DNA of 64,000 nucleotides. It comes from Tolypothrix sp. PCC 7712. GTDB taxonomy: Bacteria; Cyanobacteriota; Cyanobacteriia; Cyanobacteriales; Nostocaceae. Where the stretch lies: contig NZ_CP063785.1 of NCBI RefSeq assembly GCF_025860405.1, forward strand, positions 5,457,390-5,521,389, in the 5' to 3' direction. The position numbers and the translations under genes were made by a program. The notes under the pieces were generated by a model that was not told where the DNA came from, did not search any database, and saw only the letters and a program-made list of their open reading frames with translations. Below, piece after piece: positions 18,953-27,730 of this stretch. How positions within the stretch are numbered: the stretch's first letter is position 1; every line of letters begins with the position of its first letter.

Positions 18953-19807
18953 TTAGCTATTTGCTGAACCAACTGGTACTGATGCATCTGCAATTGAGGC
19001 GTTTTGTAAAATAGGCTGGCGAGTTTTTATGTCAAATTTATAGCCATGTGGAAGAATATGTAATTTGGCTCCGAAAATTGCCAACGGTTCATCCTTCAAA
19101 ATTTCGTCAATATTGTTGTGTGTGGCTTCTGATTCATCAACAATTGTCACCGCACCTTCACCAATTACTTCAATTTGGTGATCGGTAACTACCATAGCAG
19201 TATTTTCGTCAATACCAAATCCTAAGTCAGCGGGTTCTTGTAACAAAGCAGAAATTAAACGTCCCAAACGACCACGTTGTGAAAAATGTTGGTCGATGAC
19301 TACCCCTGGTAAAAAGCCCATTCCCGGCCCCATATCCACAATTTCAATTCGCGGATTTGTTTCGGAATCACCTTCTACAATCATTTTATCAGGCATTACT
19401 GCTGCGCCAGCACTTGTACCTGCTATCACAACACCTTCAGCAAGTCTATTGTGAATAGCTTTATCAATTTCAGTATCCTTAAGAATGCCAGTGATGCGCG
19501 CTTGGTCGCCTCCAGTAAAAAATATCCCGGTGGCATCATTAATTGCTTGTAAAGCTGTTGATGAAGATGCATCTTCGCGAGTTTCTGTATCAACTATCCG
19601 AACTTTTTCTGCTCCTAAGCGTTCAAAAACTCTAATATAATTTTCTCCAACTTCTCTAGGCAGTTCTGTTGCTGCTGTCATAATGACAATATGAGCTTTT
19701 GTACCTCCAGCTCGCCGTAGAAACTCGCGCAGGATTTGGCAATCCCCTTCTTTATCTTCAGCACCACCAATAATTACCAACTGCCGTTTAATATCGGTCG
19801 TCACCAT
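18953..19807 (-). CDS. cphB: Cyanophycinase
   Basis: A 284-residue peptidase S51 family exopeptidase that cuts cyanophycin to beta-Asp-Arg dipeptides. IAGTSAGAAVMP holds the nucleophile; by my count the serine is residue 132, the same number as in the characterised cyanobacterial enzyme. TGGDQARITG and DQHFSQRGRLGRL provide other conserved active-site segments. ATG at 19807 follows AGGTGAG. The CphA2-like synthetase gene lies 860 bp away and is divergently transcribed. Together they suggest a nitrogen-storage locus. Confidence 0.93.
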   Translation of the reverse strand: MVTTDIKRQLVIIGGAEDKEGDCQILREFLRRAGGTKAHIVIMTAATELPREVGENYIRVFERLGAEKVRIVDTETREDASSSTALQAINDATGIFFTGGDQARITGILKDTEIDKAIHNRLAEGVVIAGTSAGAAVMPDKMIVEGDSETNPRIEIVDMGPGMGFLPGVVIDQHFSQRGRLGRLISALLQEPADLGFGIDENTAMVVTDHQIEVIGEGAVTIVDESEATHNNIDEILKDEPLAIFGAKLHILPHGYKFDIKTRQPILQNASIADASVPVGSANS

Positions 19808-20116
19808 GATCTCACCTAAAATTTTATGTAAGTATTTTCAATAAAGCATGACAATTACAGATATCAAATCATCCATTTGGTAGATTAATAAATTAAAATT
19901 ATTGACAAGCTTAAATAGTCTCAATTGTAAATATTTTATACTCCAAATAAATACGAGGATATTTTTATATTGCAAACAATATATATCAGCCTCTAGATAC
20001 TAGTTCTAGAGGCTAAAAAATCATTTTCTTATTTGAATTTAAGTAACATCAGAGTATTTGTTAATTGCTAAGAATTGCACGAAAAAATGAAACTTGATTT
20101 CTCTATCCAGAGTTAT

Positions 20117-20320
20117 CTAATACAGGCGGCTGCGATAAAGTAAGTTAACTAAAAAAAGACGTGCTTGTTCTAGTGGGAGATGTCGAGGTTTACCCTGGTA
20201 GACAATTTGATATTCGTTGCTGTCTGGGCCATCTCCATGACCAGAAATTAGCTTTTGGTGAAAAGCTTCATCAGCAAGTTGCCGAACTTCATTTCTTAAG
20301 GAAATTTGTGTATTGTTCAT
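20117..20320 (-). CDS. Small conserved-looking protein of unknown function
   Basis: A 67-residue frame between cphB and the CphA2-like gene. It starts MNNTQISLRNEVRQLADEAF and ends in EYQIVYQGKPRHLPLEQARL followed by a short hydrophobic helix. The composition is that of a soluble, helix-rich protein and unlike the AT-driven frames in intergenic DNA nearby, so I think it is real. I do not recognise a family. It lies on the same strand as cphB, about 300 bp upstream of it. Confidence 0.55.
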   Translation of the reverse strand: MNNTQISLRNEVRQLADEAFHQKLISGHGDGPDSNEYQIVYQGKPRHLPLEQARLFLVNLLYRSRLY

Positions 20321-20666
20321 ACTTTGCTGTCTATGACGATCCGTATTCTAGATATATAAAATTAAAAAGTAATTTGCACCTTTCAAAGGTTATATTTTTG
20401 ATGACAGAGAACTTAAAGTAAAAATATTCGCTGTATACTCCATACTGAGTAATAAAAATTGAAAAATTGTGATTATACCCTGGGATAGCTGAAAAAGTCT
20501 TGCAGTAGAGTTAGGCTGTGCCAGTAAGGGTTGAGTTTTATACTCTGAACAGTCGTTAAGCGATCGCTTCCCAGCAATACACAAGAATCAATTGACCATC
20601 GATAGGTCTGGGTAAACGCAAGTCAGCGTCCGGACTTCAGGGTGTTTAGCTAGAGGTTTATTATCA
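20321..20666. other. Upstream region of the CphA2-like gene
   Basis: About 350 bp of AT-rich DNA with one HIP1 site (near 20563). It should hold the promoters of the small gene (minus) and of the CphA2-like gene (plus). I could not find a full NtcA box (GTA-N8-TAC) by eye. Confidence 0.4.
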
Positions 20667-22577
20667 ATGCTTCAAGAAAAAAGCACCGATGCAGTCCGCA
20701 TCAATGCCAGAAAAACCGACGTATTCGATATTTTCAAGTTCAAGCATTACCAGGGCCCTAATCCCTATTTAGAAGTAGGGGCGCTAGTATTCAACTTTGT
20801 GCTAACCGAGTATAGAAAACCTCTACCCATTGAGGACTTAGTTTCAATTATTAGCGATCGCTATCCAACTTTAGCCAATCAAGAATATGAATCCTATGCC
20901 CATCTGTTTGCCAAAACTCTATCGGAAGTAGGCAAGCTGGAGATGGGTTTGCACCTCACCCGGTGGAATGTGCAACCAAATTCCAATTCTGTGTATATCG
21001 CTATCCAATCTCTACATGAACGCACAACTAGAGGGGTAGTCTACTTTGTTTGGGATTGGTTTGAGGCTATCAACCGAGATGCAGATTTCCTGTTTGAGGA
21101 TGAGTTAGCACGTTTACAAAATAGATTTAGACAATCTGTCTACGGTGGCCCTACAGTTTACGCCTTATTGCGAACAGCTTACGAAAAAGCTATTCCCACT
21201 TTTTATCTCTGGGAAGAAGGATTGACGCAGTATGGCTATGGTAAAAAACATATTCGTGGTATAGCCACAACTTTTGACTGCGATAGCCATATAGATTCTG
21301 ACTTTACTACTCGCAAAGACGATTGTAAGGCTTTCTTAAAAACCTTGGGCTTCCCTGTACCGGAAGGTGATATTGTCACTACTGAAAAGGACGCTTTAGC
21401 AGTAGCTAGAGAAATTGGCTATCCAGTCGCAGTGAAGCCTGTAGTCGGACACAAAGGAATTGGTGTGACAGCCGAAGTTCAAGACTCGGAAGAACTAGAA
21501 TCTGCCTATAGTAGGGCGCTGGCGGCGATTCCTGAAGAACAATCTACAAGGATCATTGTAGAGAAAAGCATATCCGGCGCAGATTTTCGCTTGCTATGCG
21601 TAAACGGCAAATTTGTCGCCGCTACGGAACGCCGTCCTGCTTCAGTTGTTGGTGATGGTTACTCCACTATTGATGAGTTAATTCGCGAAGAAAACCGCAA
21701 ACCTGCACGCTGGGATACACCCACTTCTCCTATGAGTAAAATCCAGCGTGATGAAGCAATGGAATTGTACTTAAGAGAACAGCGTTTAACATTAGATAGT
21801 GTGTTGGAAAAAGACCGCACTGTTTATCTTCGCAAAGTAGCAAATCTCTCGGCTGGCGGTATGAGTATTAATGCCACACATACCGTTCACCATGACAACA
21901 TTATTTTGGCACAGGATATTGCCCAACACTTCCGCTTAACTTGTCTGGGTATTGATGTAATTACCAAAAGCCTCTCGGAATCTTGGAAGGATGGTAATTT
22001 TGCTATCTTAGAAATCAACGCTGCACCTGGTATTTTGATGCATTTAAATCCGGCAGTTGGTGATAGTGTGGATGTACCTTCTCATATTTTAGGAACATTT
22101 TTTGAGTCAGGTGCAGAAGCAAGAATCCCAATTATTACCTTTAACAAAATATCAGTTCAAGAGTTGCAAGAAACGATAGACCATATTCTTTTGCAACATC
22201 CTGATTGGACAGTGGGTGCTGTTTGCCGTGATGGGCTGTTTGTGAATCGGTCGAGAAAGATTTTAAGCAAAAATTACAACAGCAATCTTCAAAGCTTGTT
22301 ACGTAATCCCAAACTCGATTTACTCATTGCTGAATATGGAGATGAGATTTTAGAAGAGGATGGAATGTTTTATCAAGGTAGTAACATAGTTGTTCTTGAT
22401 AACCCCAACGAGACTGAAATGATGTTAGCGCGAGATGTCTTAGAAGGCTCGACTGTAGTAATTAGAAAAGGAGACAATATTTCAATTAGCCGTAAAGGGT
22501 TAATTGAAGATTACAGTTTAGGCGAGGATGAACCATTTACAAGGGTTTATTTGAAAGAAGTCGGCACAATTTTGTAA
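20667..22577 (+). CDS. cphA2: CphA2-type cyanophycin synthetase
   Basis: 636 residues, against about 870-900 for CphA1. The N-terminal CphA domain (about 1-160) and the ATP-grasp domain (about 210-480; IGYPVAVKPVVGHKGIGVT, VEKSISGADFRLLC, FAILEINAAPGILMH) are present. The Mur-ligase-like part after residue 490 is short and lacks the GTNGKT-type P-loop: the place reads IPIITFNKIS. This matches CphA2, reported from nitrogen-fixing cyanobacteria, which joins beta-Asp-Arg dipeptides into cyanophycin using one ATP site. Divergent from cphB, whose product is that dipeptide. A long hairpin follows at 22628. Confidence 0.87.
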   Translation: MLQEKSTDAVRINARKTDVFDIFKFKHYQGPNPYLEVGALVFNFVLTEYRKPLPIEDLVSIISDRYPTLANQEYESYAHLFAKTLSEVGKLEMGLHLTRWNVQPNSNSVYIAIQSLHERTTRGVVYFVWDWFEAINRDADFLFEDELARLQNRFRQSVYGGPTVYALLRTAYEKAIPTFYLWEEGLTQYGYGKKHIRGIATTFDCDSHIDSDFTTRKDDCKAFLKTLGFPVPEGDIVTTEKDALAVAREIGYPVAVKPVVGHKGIGVTAEVQDSEELESAYSRALAAIPEEQSTRIIVEKSISGADFRLLCVNGKFVAATERRPASVVGDGYSTIDELIREENRKPARWDTPTSPMSKIQRDEAMELYLREQRLTLDSVLEKDRTVYLRKVANLSAGGMSINATHTVHHDNIILAQDIAQHFRLTCLGIDVITKSLSESWKDGNFAILEINAAPGILMHLNPAVGDSVDVPSHILGTFFESGAEARIPIITFNKISVQELQETIDHILLQHPDWTVGAVCRDGLFVNRSRKILSKNYNSNLQSLLRNPKLDLLIAEYGDEILEEDGMFYQGSNIVVLDNPNETEMMLARDVLEGSTVVIRKGDNISISRKGLIEDYSLGEDEPFTRVYLKEVGTIL

Positions 22578-22627
22578 GTTTCATCAATGTAGTGGCGTGA
22601 CCAGGCTAAAATGTTGCAATAATTTTT

Positions 22628-22682
22628 CTTGTGGGGTGGACATCTTGTCCGCCCCGGACGGGTGAGACACCCATCCCACAAG
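22628..22682 (+). terminator. Long inverted repeat after the CphA2-like gene
   Basis: Outer arms CTTGTGGG and CCCACAAG enclose GGTGGACATCTTGTCCGCCCC and GGGTGAGACACCC stretches, and GAGTTTTTT follows. It can fold as a strong terminator; it also looks like a dispersed cyanobacterial palindrome. Confidence 0.6.
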
Positions 22683-22729
22683 AGTTTTTTCATGCACTAT
22701 TTAGTCTTGTCAGTCCACTAGATTAATTA

Positions 22730-23773
22730 CTATTTCAGCTTGTCATAGGCTGCTAAAATAACTTTTTCTGTTTCCTCCCAGCCAATGCATTTATCTGTTA
22801 CAGAAACACCATATTTTAATTCTGATTTCTGGCAATTGACTGATTGACTACCTTCAAATAAATTCGATTCCAGCATCATACCGACAATTGAAGTATTGCC
22901 ATCAACTACTTGTTGAATCACATCTTCTAAAACCGCAGATTGTAATCTGTAATCTTTATTCGTATTACCATGACTACAGTCAATCACAATTCTGGGTGGT
23001 AATTTTGCCTCTTTCAATTTTTCTTCTACGGTTTTGACACTGGCTGCATCAAAGTTAGGTTGATTTCCACCTCTTAAAATCACGTGTCCGTATGCATTAC
23101 CTCTAGTTTGAAATACACTCACCTGTCCATCTTGATTAATTCCGAGGAAATTGTGAGGCATTCTCGCAGATTGTAAGGCATTTAAAGCTACTTGGATATT
23201 ACCATCTGTACCGTTTTTAAACCCTACAGGCATGGAAAGTCCACTTGCCATTTCTCGGTGAGTTTGTGATTCAGTGGTGCGTGCGCCAATAGCAGACCAA
23301 GCTATAAGTTCACTGATATATTGAGGGATGATTGGGTCAAGTGCTTCTGTCGCTGCTGGTAACCCTAATTCGGCAATTTGTAGCAGCAATTCTCGCGCAA
23401 TTAATAAACCATTTTCTACATGAAAAGAATCATCCATTTCGGGATCGTTGATTAATCCTTTCCATCCTACTGTGGTTCTGGGTTTTTCAAAGTAAACCCG
23501 CATTACTAGTAATAGTTTATCTTTAACTTTCTCTGCTAAATTTTTTAATCGTTGCGAATATTCTAGTGCTGCTTTGGGGTCATGAATCGAACAAGGCCCC
23601 ACAACTATAAATTTTCTTCTGTCTTGAAAATCTAGAATTTGTTCTAGTTCTTCGCGATATTTCAAAACAGTTTCTTCGGCTGATTTAGTTAATGGTAATT
23701 TTGATTTTACTTCGTTAGGAGTTAGTAAGACGTGAGAGTTCTCAATGTTGGCGTTGAATAATATATGGTGCAT
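22730..23773 (-). CDS. 3-deoxy-7-phosphoheptulonate (DAHP) synthase, class I (AroF/G/H type)
   Basis: Condenses phosphoenolpyruvate and erythrose 4-phosphate, the first step of the shikimate pathway. Motifs: VVGPCSIHDP, VYFEKPRTTVGWKG, GARTTESQTHREMASGLS, GFKNGTDGN, and VIDCSHGNTNKD, with metal and substrate-binding Cys/His/Glu in place. I chose ATG 23773 (MHHILFNANIENSH), giving 347 residues as in the family. An upstream ATG at 23827 would add 18 AT-rich codons. The gene converges on the CphA2-like gene. Feedback inhibition is likely but its amino-acid specificity cannot be read. Confidence 0.92.
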   Translation of the reverse strand: MHHILFNANIENSHVLLTPNEVKSKLPLTKSAEETVLKYREELEQILDFQDRRKFIVVGPCSIHDPKAALEYSQRLKNLAEKVKDKLLLVMRVYFEKPRTTVGWKGLINDPEMDDSFHVENGLLIARELLLQIAELGLPAATEALDPIIPQYISELIAWSAIGARTTESQTHREMASGLSMPVGFKNGTDGNIQVALNALQSARMPHNFLGINQDGQVSVFQTRGNAYGHVILRGGNQPNFDAASVKTVEEKLKEAKLPPRIVIDCSHGNTNKDYRLQSAVLEDVIQQVVDGNTSIVGMMLESNLFEGSQSVNCQKSELKYGVSVTDKCIGWEETEKVILAAYDKLK

Positions 23774-23963
23774 GGAGCGGAAATTGTGATTTATGCTACT
23801 AAATTGAGACTTAAAAATTATACACATTTATAGTCAAAAAATACACCAAAATATCATAGAACGCTCAAATTACCAAGGCTTATAGCTGACTAATTTTTGA
23901 CTCAAGTGTATTTTATTAGACCTAATAAAACCTCCTCATAACTCAGGTGATCAAGCTAAAGAA

Positions 23964-23989
23964 AAAGGGGGGCAATATTTCCCCCCTTT
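23964..23989 (-). terminator. Terminator of the second alpha-amylase gene
   Basis: Stem AAAGGGGGG/CCCCCCTTT with an 8-base loop, followed on the minus strand by a T-rich tract. It sits about 40 bp past the stop codon at 24031. Confidence 0.85.
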
Positions 23990-24030
23990 CATTAGGATTT
24001 GGAGCGTTTTCTCAGTACCAGTGTAATCAA

Positions 24031-25686
24031 TTACTGCCAAACAAATACTTTAGCTTCATAGGGGCCGATATCGGTGATGATACCATCGTCGCCAGCTTCC
24101 ACATCATAATTAGCTGTCCACTCGTGCCATGTACCACCATTGGGGAAATTAGGAACATGATAACCAGAGAGGAAGTTTTCGGAGAAATTTGCCACAACTA
24201 CTACACGGGAACCTTCGTCATTCCAACGGCTGTAAGCTAGCACTTTGGCTTCTGGATTTTCGTGAATAAAATCGATATTTTCTGTGTAGAGTGCATGGCT
24301 ATTTTTACGCAGATTAACTAGGCCCTTATAGTAATCAAACAAACTAGAATTTAGTTCATTACCTAATAGCGTCCAATCGATTTTAGCTGATTCTGGTTGT
24401 TTGGGTTTATACTCACCAAACTCTTCACCCATCCAAATTAAAGGCACACCAACAGCAGTAAATAGGATAGCAACTCCTAATTTAACTCTTCTAAATGCTT
24501 CCTCATCAAAAATATTGCGATCGCCTAAGTCCACCATCAGGTGGTTATGGTCGTGGTTAGTTAGATAATTTACCACATTGGTAGCACCCATAAAACCTTG
24601 ACGCTTACAATCAATTACGTCTTTGAGGTTTTCTAAATCAAAGGTTTCGCCATAAATATGTGCAGTCACAGTATGATAAAAACTATCATGCCAGCAACCA
24701 TCCATAGGGCCATCAACGTTGGTAATGCTGGTAGTTTCAGGAATGTGTTCGGCAATATTATAAAAAGGTTTGGAACCAGCAGCGTTCTTCGCTTCCTGCA
24801 CAATCCAATGCATAAAATCGTAGTTAGCAATTTGGCGCGCTGCATCATAGCGAATACCATCTATATGATATTCTTCAATCCAATATCTTACTGTATCACC
24901 AGTAAATTTGCGGGCGGGGTAAGTTTCTAAATTTTCATCATAATGTTCATAGTTAAACTCAGGCCCCCAACTATTATCAGGGTCGCGAGGCGCATGGTGA
25001 TACCAATAATCGTGGTCAATTTGAGTTAATGGACTGGAAGCTTCTGAATGGTTATAGATACCATCCATAATCACGCGCATACCCCTAGCATGGCATTCAT
25101 CAATTAATTTTTTTAATCCCTCTGTAGCACCATAACTAGATTCTGGTGCAAAGAAATGACGAGGATTATAACCCCAACTATAATCACCAGGATATTCTTT
25201 AACTGGCATCAACTCAATAGCGTTAATTCCTAATTCACACAGATAATCTAATTTTTCAACAACATGTTTGTACTTTCCGCGCGCATAGGGATCATCTTCT
25301 CCACCGGAAAAGTCACCAACATGTAATTCATATATGACTAATTCATGGTCAGCAGGCAAATGTTGATCATCATGTTGCCAAACATAGGTATCAACAATTC
25401 TTTCACCATCTTTAATTTTGACGATACCGTTATCTTGACCACTTAATTCATCAATATCAGTTGCATAAGGGTCTGTAACATCAACCCATTGTTCTGGTTC
25501 TAGAAACCATGAATTTGATTGGACACGGAATTTATATTGATAAACGCCATCTTCTAATTCAACAGAAGTGCGGAAATAACCATCTTCACCTTTTTCCATT
25601 GGAATATCTTCCCAATTAGAAAAAGAACCGATTAATGCTGCTCCCTTGTTATAAGGTGCAAACAGATTAAATTCAATTTTCGCCAT
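24031..25686 (-). CDS. Alpha-amylase family (GH13) protein, paralog 2
   Basis: A 551-residue relative of the gene at 17106-18776 with the same plan: CBM48-like N-terminus (LIGSFSNWEDIPM), GH13 barrel and C-terminal beta domain. Catalytic set: MDGIYNHS, GIRYDAARQI (nucleophile Asp), NIAEHIPE (acid/base Glu), LTNHDHNHL (region IV, with the normal NHD). No signal peptide, so cytosolic glycogen or dextrin metabolism. It is transcribed alone and ends in a strong terminator. The two paralogs lie on the same strand 5.3 kb apart, with the cyanophycin genes and DAHP synthase between them, which suggests an old duplication. Confidence 0.88.
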   Translation of the reverse strand: MAKIEFNLFAPYNKGAALIGSFSNWEDIPMEKGEDGYFRTSVELEDGVYQYKFRVQSNSWFLEPEQWVDVTDPYATDIDELSGQDNGIVKIKDGERIVDTYVWQHDDQHLPADHELVIYELHVGDFSGGEDDPYARGKYKHVVEKLDYLCELGINAIELMPVKEYPGDYSWGYNPRHFFAPESSYGATEGLKKLIDECHARGMRVIMDGIYNHSEASSPLTQIDHDYWYHHAPRDPDNSWGPEFNYEHYDENLETYPARKFTGDTVRYWIEEYHIDGIRYDAARQIANYDFMHWIVQEAKNAAGSKPFYNIAEHIPETTSITNVDGPMDGCWHDSFYHTVTAHIYGETFDLENLKDVIDCKRQGFMGATNVVNYLTNHDHNHLMVDLGDRNIFDEEAFRRVKLGVAILFTAVGVPLIWMGEEFGEYKPKQPESAKIDWTLLGNELNSSLFDYYKGLVNLRKNSHALYTENIDFIHENPEAKVLAYSRWNDEGSRVVVVANFSENFLSGYHVPNFPNGGTWHEWTANYDVEAGDDGIITDIGPYEAKVFVWQ

Positions 25687-25894
25687 ATAATTGCATCAGG
25701 AGTAGAAAATGTTGGTAAATGTATTTTCTGATCTCCACCTATATTTAGCCAATCGCCCAGGGGAAATAATTAACTCATGATTTCCTCTATCTGTGGGAGT
25801 AAATTGAATATTTATTGCATATTAAATTGAATATTAGTTTGAAATTGATTATTTGAATATTTAGGAAATAATTATATTTTTTGACAGAGGTAGT

Positions 25895-25978
25895 CAAGAG
25901 TCAAAAAGACGCGATTATTCGCATCTCTACTCAAAATTCCAAAAATTTAGACTTTTGACCCTTGACTTTTGACTCTTG
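25895..25978. repeat. Inverted repeat after the DUF1823 gene
   Basis: CAAGAGTCAAAA (25895-25906) and TTTTGACTCTTG (25967-25978) are exact complements 60 bp apart, with a degenerate AGACGCGAT palindrome between them. The right arm directly adjoins the DUF1823 stop codon, so it may act as a terminator. Confidence 0.6.
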
Positions 25979-26362
25979 TTAAACCGACTCTAAATTGCTG
26001 CTAACAGGATTCATATAACTATATAACCAATTTGCAGCAGTAGCCCTACGAGTTTGCCGAGGGCCAAATTCACCAATTTTGTAACCTTTAAAACCCAACT
26101 TTTCTTTAAGAATTTGTTTGTTTTCTTTCGGTATAGAACGAGTCAATTTGACTGTAGCGGGGCGACTATCAATGAAATCTGGTGGTTGTGGGTACTCATC
26201 CCGCCATTCTGCTGCAACTTCGCTATTGTCCCATTCTCCAGTTGATGAGTTGTAGCGATAACCTAAGCAATGCCATACCAATTGGTTGACTGTTGCATCA
26301 TCAATGGTTTCGTTGAGGATTGCCCAAATAGTATCTGTGTTGAGTGGTGGCAAATTAGACAT
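25979..26362 (-). CDS. DUF1823 family protein
   Basis: A 127-residue cyanobacterial protein of unknown function. MSNLPPLNTDTIWAILNETI at the start and YRYNSSTGEWDNSEVAAEW are typical of the family; the C-terminus is basic (GEFGPRQTRRATAANWLY). I placed the start at the ATG at 26362, since the longer frame up to 26449 adds 29 residues with no family likeness. Single gene, divergent from the acylphosphatase gene. Confidence 0.82.
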   Translation of the reverse strand: MSNLPPLNTDTIWAILNETIDDATVNQLVWHCLGYRYNSSTGEWDNSEVAAEWRDEYPQPPDFIDSRPATVKLTRSIPKENKQILKEKLGFKGYKIGEFGPRQTRRATAANWLYSYMNPVSSNLESV

Positions 26363-26572
26363 AAGCGAGTTGAACTTCCAAGTTGACGCGTTGAATAATT
26401 GGTAATTGTGGCGAATCAAGAATGCGATCGCACTCTTAGTGCAAAGCACTTTATCACTATATAATCCAATAAACTGCCAAATCTAGTGATGATTTTCAGC
26501 CTGTCTACATTTTGGAATAAAGTCATCAGCCAAAATTCGGTAGATTAGAAATTGTCAAATATTGACCAGTCA

Positions 26573-26869
26573 ATGCAAAATTCTACTCCACTGTCAAAAC
26601 TCATCCGTGCCCATGTTTTCGTTTCTGGTCGCGTCCAAGGGGTTGGCTATCGCTACGCTACAGTAGATACAGCAAGTCAGTTGGGATTAACTGGCTGGGT
26701 GCGAAATCTTCCCGATAGTCGAGTGGAAGCAGTTTTTGAAGGGGTGCAAGAAGTGGTAGAAGAGATGGTGCGCTGGTGTCATAGTGGCCCTCCAGCAGCT
26801 ATTGTCAAAAATGTTGCAGTTGACTACGAAGAACCGGAAGGTTTGCTGGGATTTGAAGTTAGACGTTGA
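26573..26869 (+). CDS. acyP: Acylphosphatase
   Basis: A 98-residue enzyme that hydrolyses carboxyl-phosphate bonds. The catalytic motif VSGRVQGVGYRYATVDTA contains the essential Arg, and GLTGWVRNLPDSRVEAVFEG contains the essential Asn. The ATG at 26573 is preferred to an in-frame TTG at 26552. Divergently placed from the DUF1823 gene; a purine/pyrimidine inverted repeat follows. Confidence 0.93.
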   Translation: MQNSTPLSKLIRAHVFVSGRVQGVGYRYATVDTASQLGLTGWVRNLPDSRVEAVFEGVQEVVEEMVRWCHSGPPAAIVKNVAVDYEEPEGLLGFEVRR

Positions 26870-26904
26870 TCACCTTAACTTCCAATACTTGTCGGTTAAG
26901 GGCA

Positions 26905-26966
26905 AAAGGGGAAGGGGAAAAGGGACAAGAAAAAACCTTTAACCCTTACCCTTTCCCCTTTTCCCC
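26905..26966. terminator. Purine/pyrimidine inverted repeat between convergent genes
   Basis: GGGGAAGGGGAAAAGGG on the left faces CCCTTTCCCCTTTTCCCC on the right. It lies between the convergent acylphosphatase and macro-domain genes and could stop transcription from both sides. Confidence 0.5.
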
Positions 26967-27010
26967 AAGCCAAATTCCGAGTTGAAAATCCTTAACCGAG
27001 CAGTATCACC

Positions 27011-27604
27011 TTAACTTCTTCCCTCCCAGATCAAAAGTTGTCGTGAAGCAGCAACAAAGCAGTTGAGATGCTTGGGAGGATACAGAAAATGGTCATAGGC
27101 TAATGCCATTAATCTAGCAGCCTCATTATATGGTACTCTACCAATACCTGTACCCAAACCAGGACAAGCAATCGTATTAATCTTGTACTGAGCATGTTGG
27201 TTGTGGTGGCGCACAGCTAAAAGCATAGCCCACATGGCTATATAAGGAATGTCAGTCCCCATAATAGACATAGGAACTCGCATTGTCGGTGTATGTGCTA
27301 GGAACGGATGCTGAAGATGACCAGTTTCCACAATCATTGACGTTCCTACTGGCTGTTCACCCAAATAATCTGCAAGTATACGTTGCTGTACCGTTGTCAT
27401 CAAAGAACTACCAAAAAATTTGATAATGGCAGCATCCATACCACCATCCATCATGCCAAAAGAGTTAGCAGGACTAACTAAACAGTCAAAATTAGGCAAC
27501 CACTCAAAGTAGTCATTGACTATTTCAACATTAGGTAAATAGTTAAAATGTTCTTGAAATGCTGCTGCTAATAATGAATTTGGCGCTACTAATACCAATT
27601 TCAA
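27011..27604 (-). CDS. Macro domain-containing protein
   Basis: A 197-residue protein consisting of one macro domain, a fold that binds ADP-ribose or its derivatives. Visible: VSPANSFGMMDGGMDAAI (the Asn/Gly-rich binding loop), then ETGHLQHPFLAHTPTMRVP, and the C-terminal ACPGLGTGIGRVPYNEAAR loop. It may remove ADP-ribose from proteins or metabolites, but its substrate is not known. Divergent from hisD with a 126-bp spacer. Confidence 0.87.
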   Translation of the reverse strand: MKLVLVAPNSLLAAAFQEHFNYLPNVEIVNDYFEWLPNFDCLVSPANSFGMMDGGMDAAIIKFFGSSLMTTVQQRILADYLGEQPVGTSMIVETGHLQHPFLAHTPTMRVPMSIMGTDIPYIAMWAMLLAVRHHNQHAQYKINTIACPGLGTGIGRVPYNEAARLMALAYDHFLYPPKHLNCFVAASRQLLIWEGRS

Positions 27605-27730
27605 GCTTTATTCCTCCGCTTGAATACTTATTGTAGACCCACAATTAAACCTTTGGCGACGGGAATTGGGATAAAATGTGATTGTTAGACCCAATTGATT
27701 GTTGACCTTGGGGCATTAAAGATACTGTCC

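Noticed and set aside
20321..20666. NtcA binding site upstream of the CphA2-like gene
   Set aside because: No GTA-N8-TAC with a suitable -10 was found by eye.
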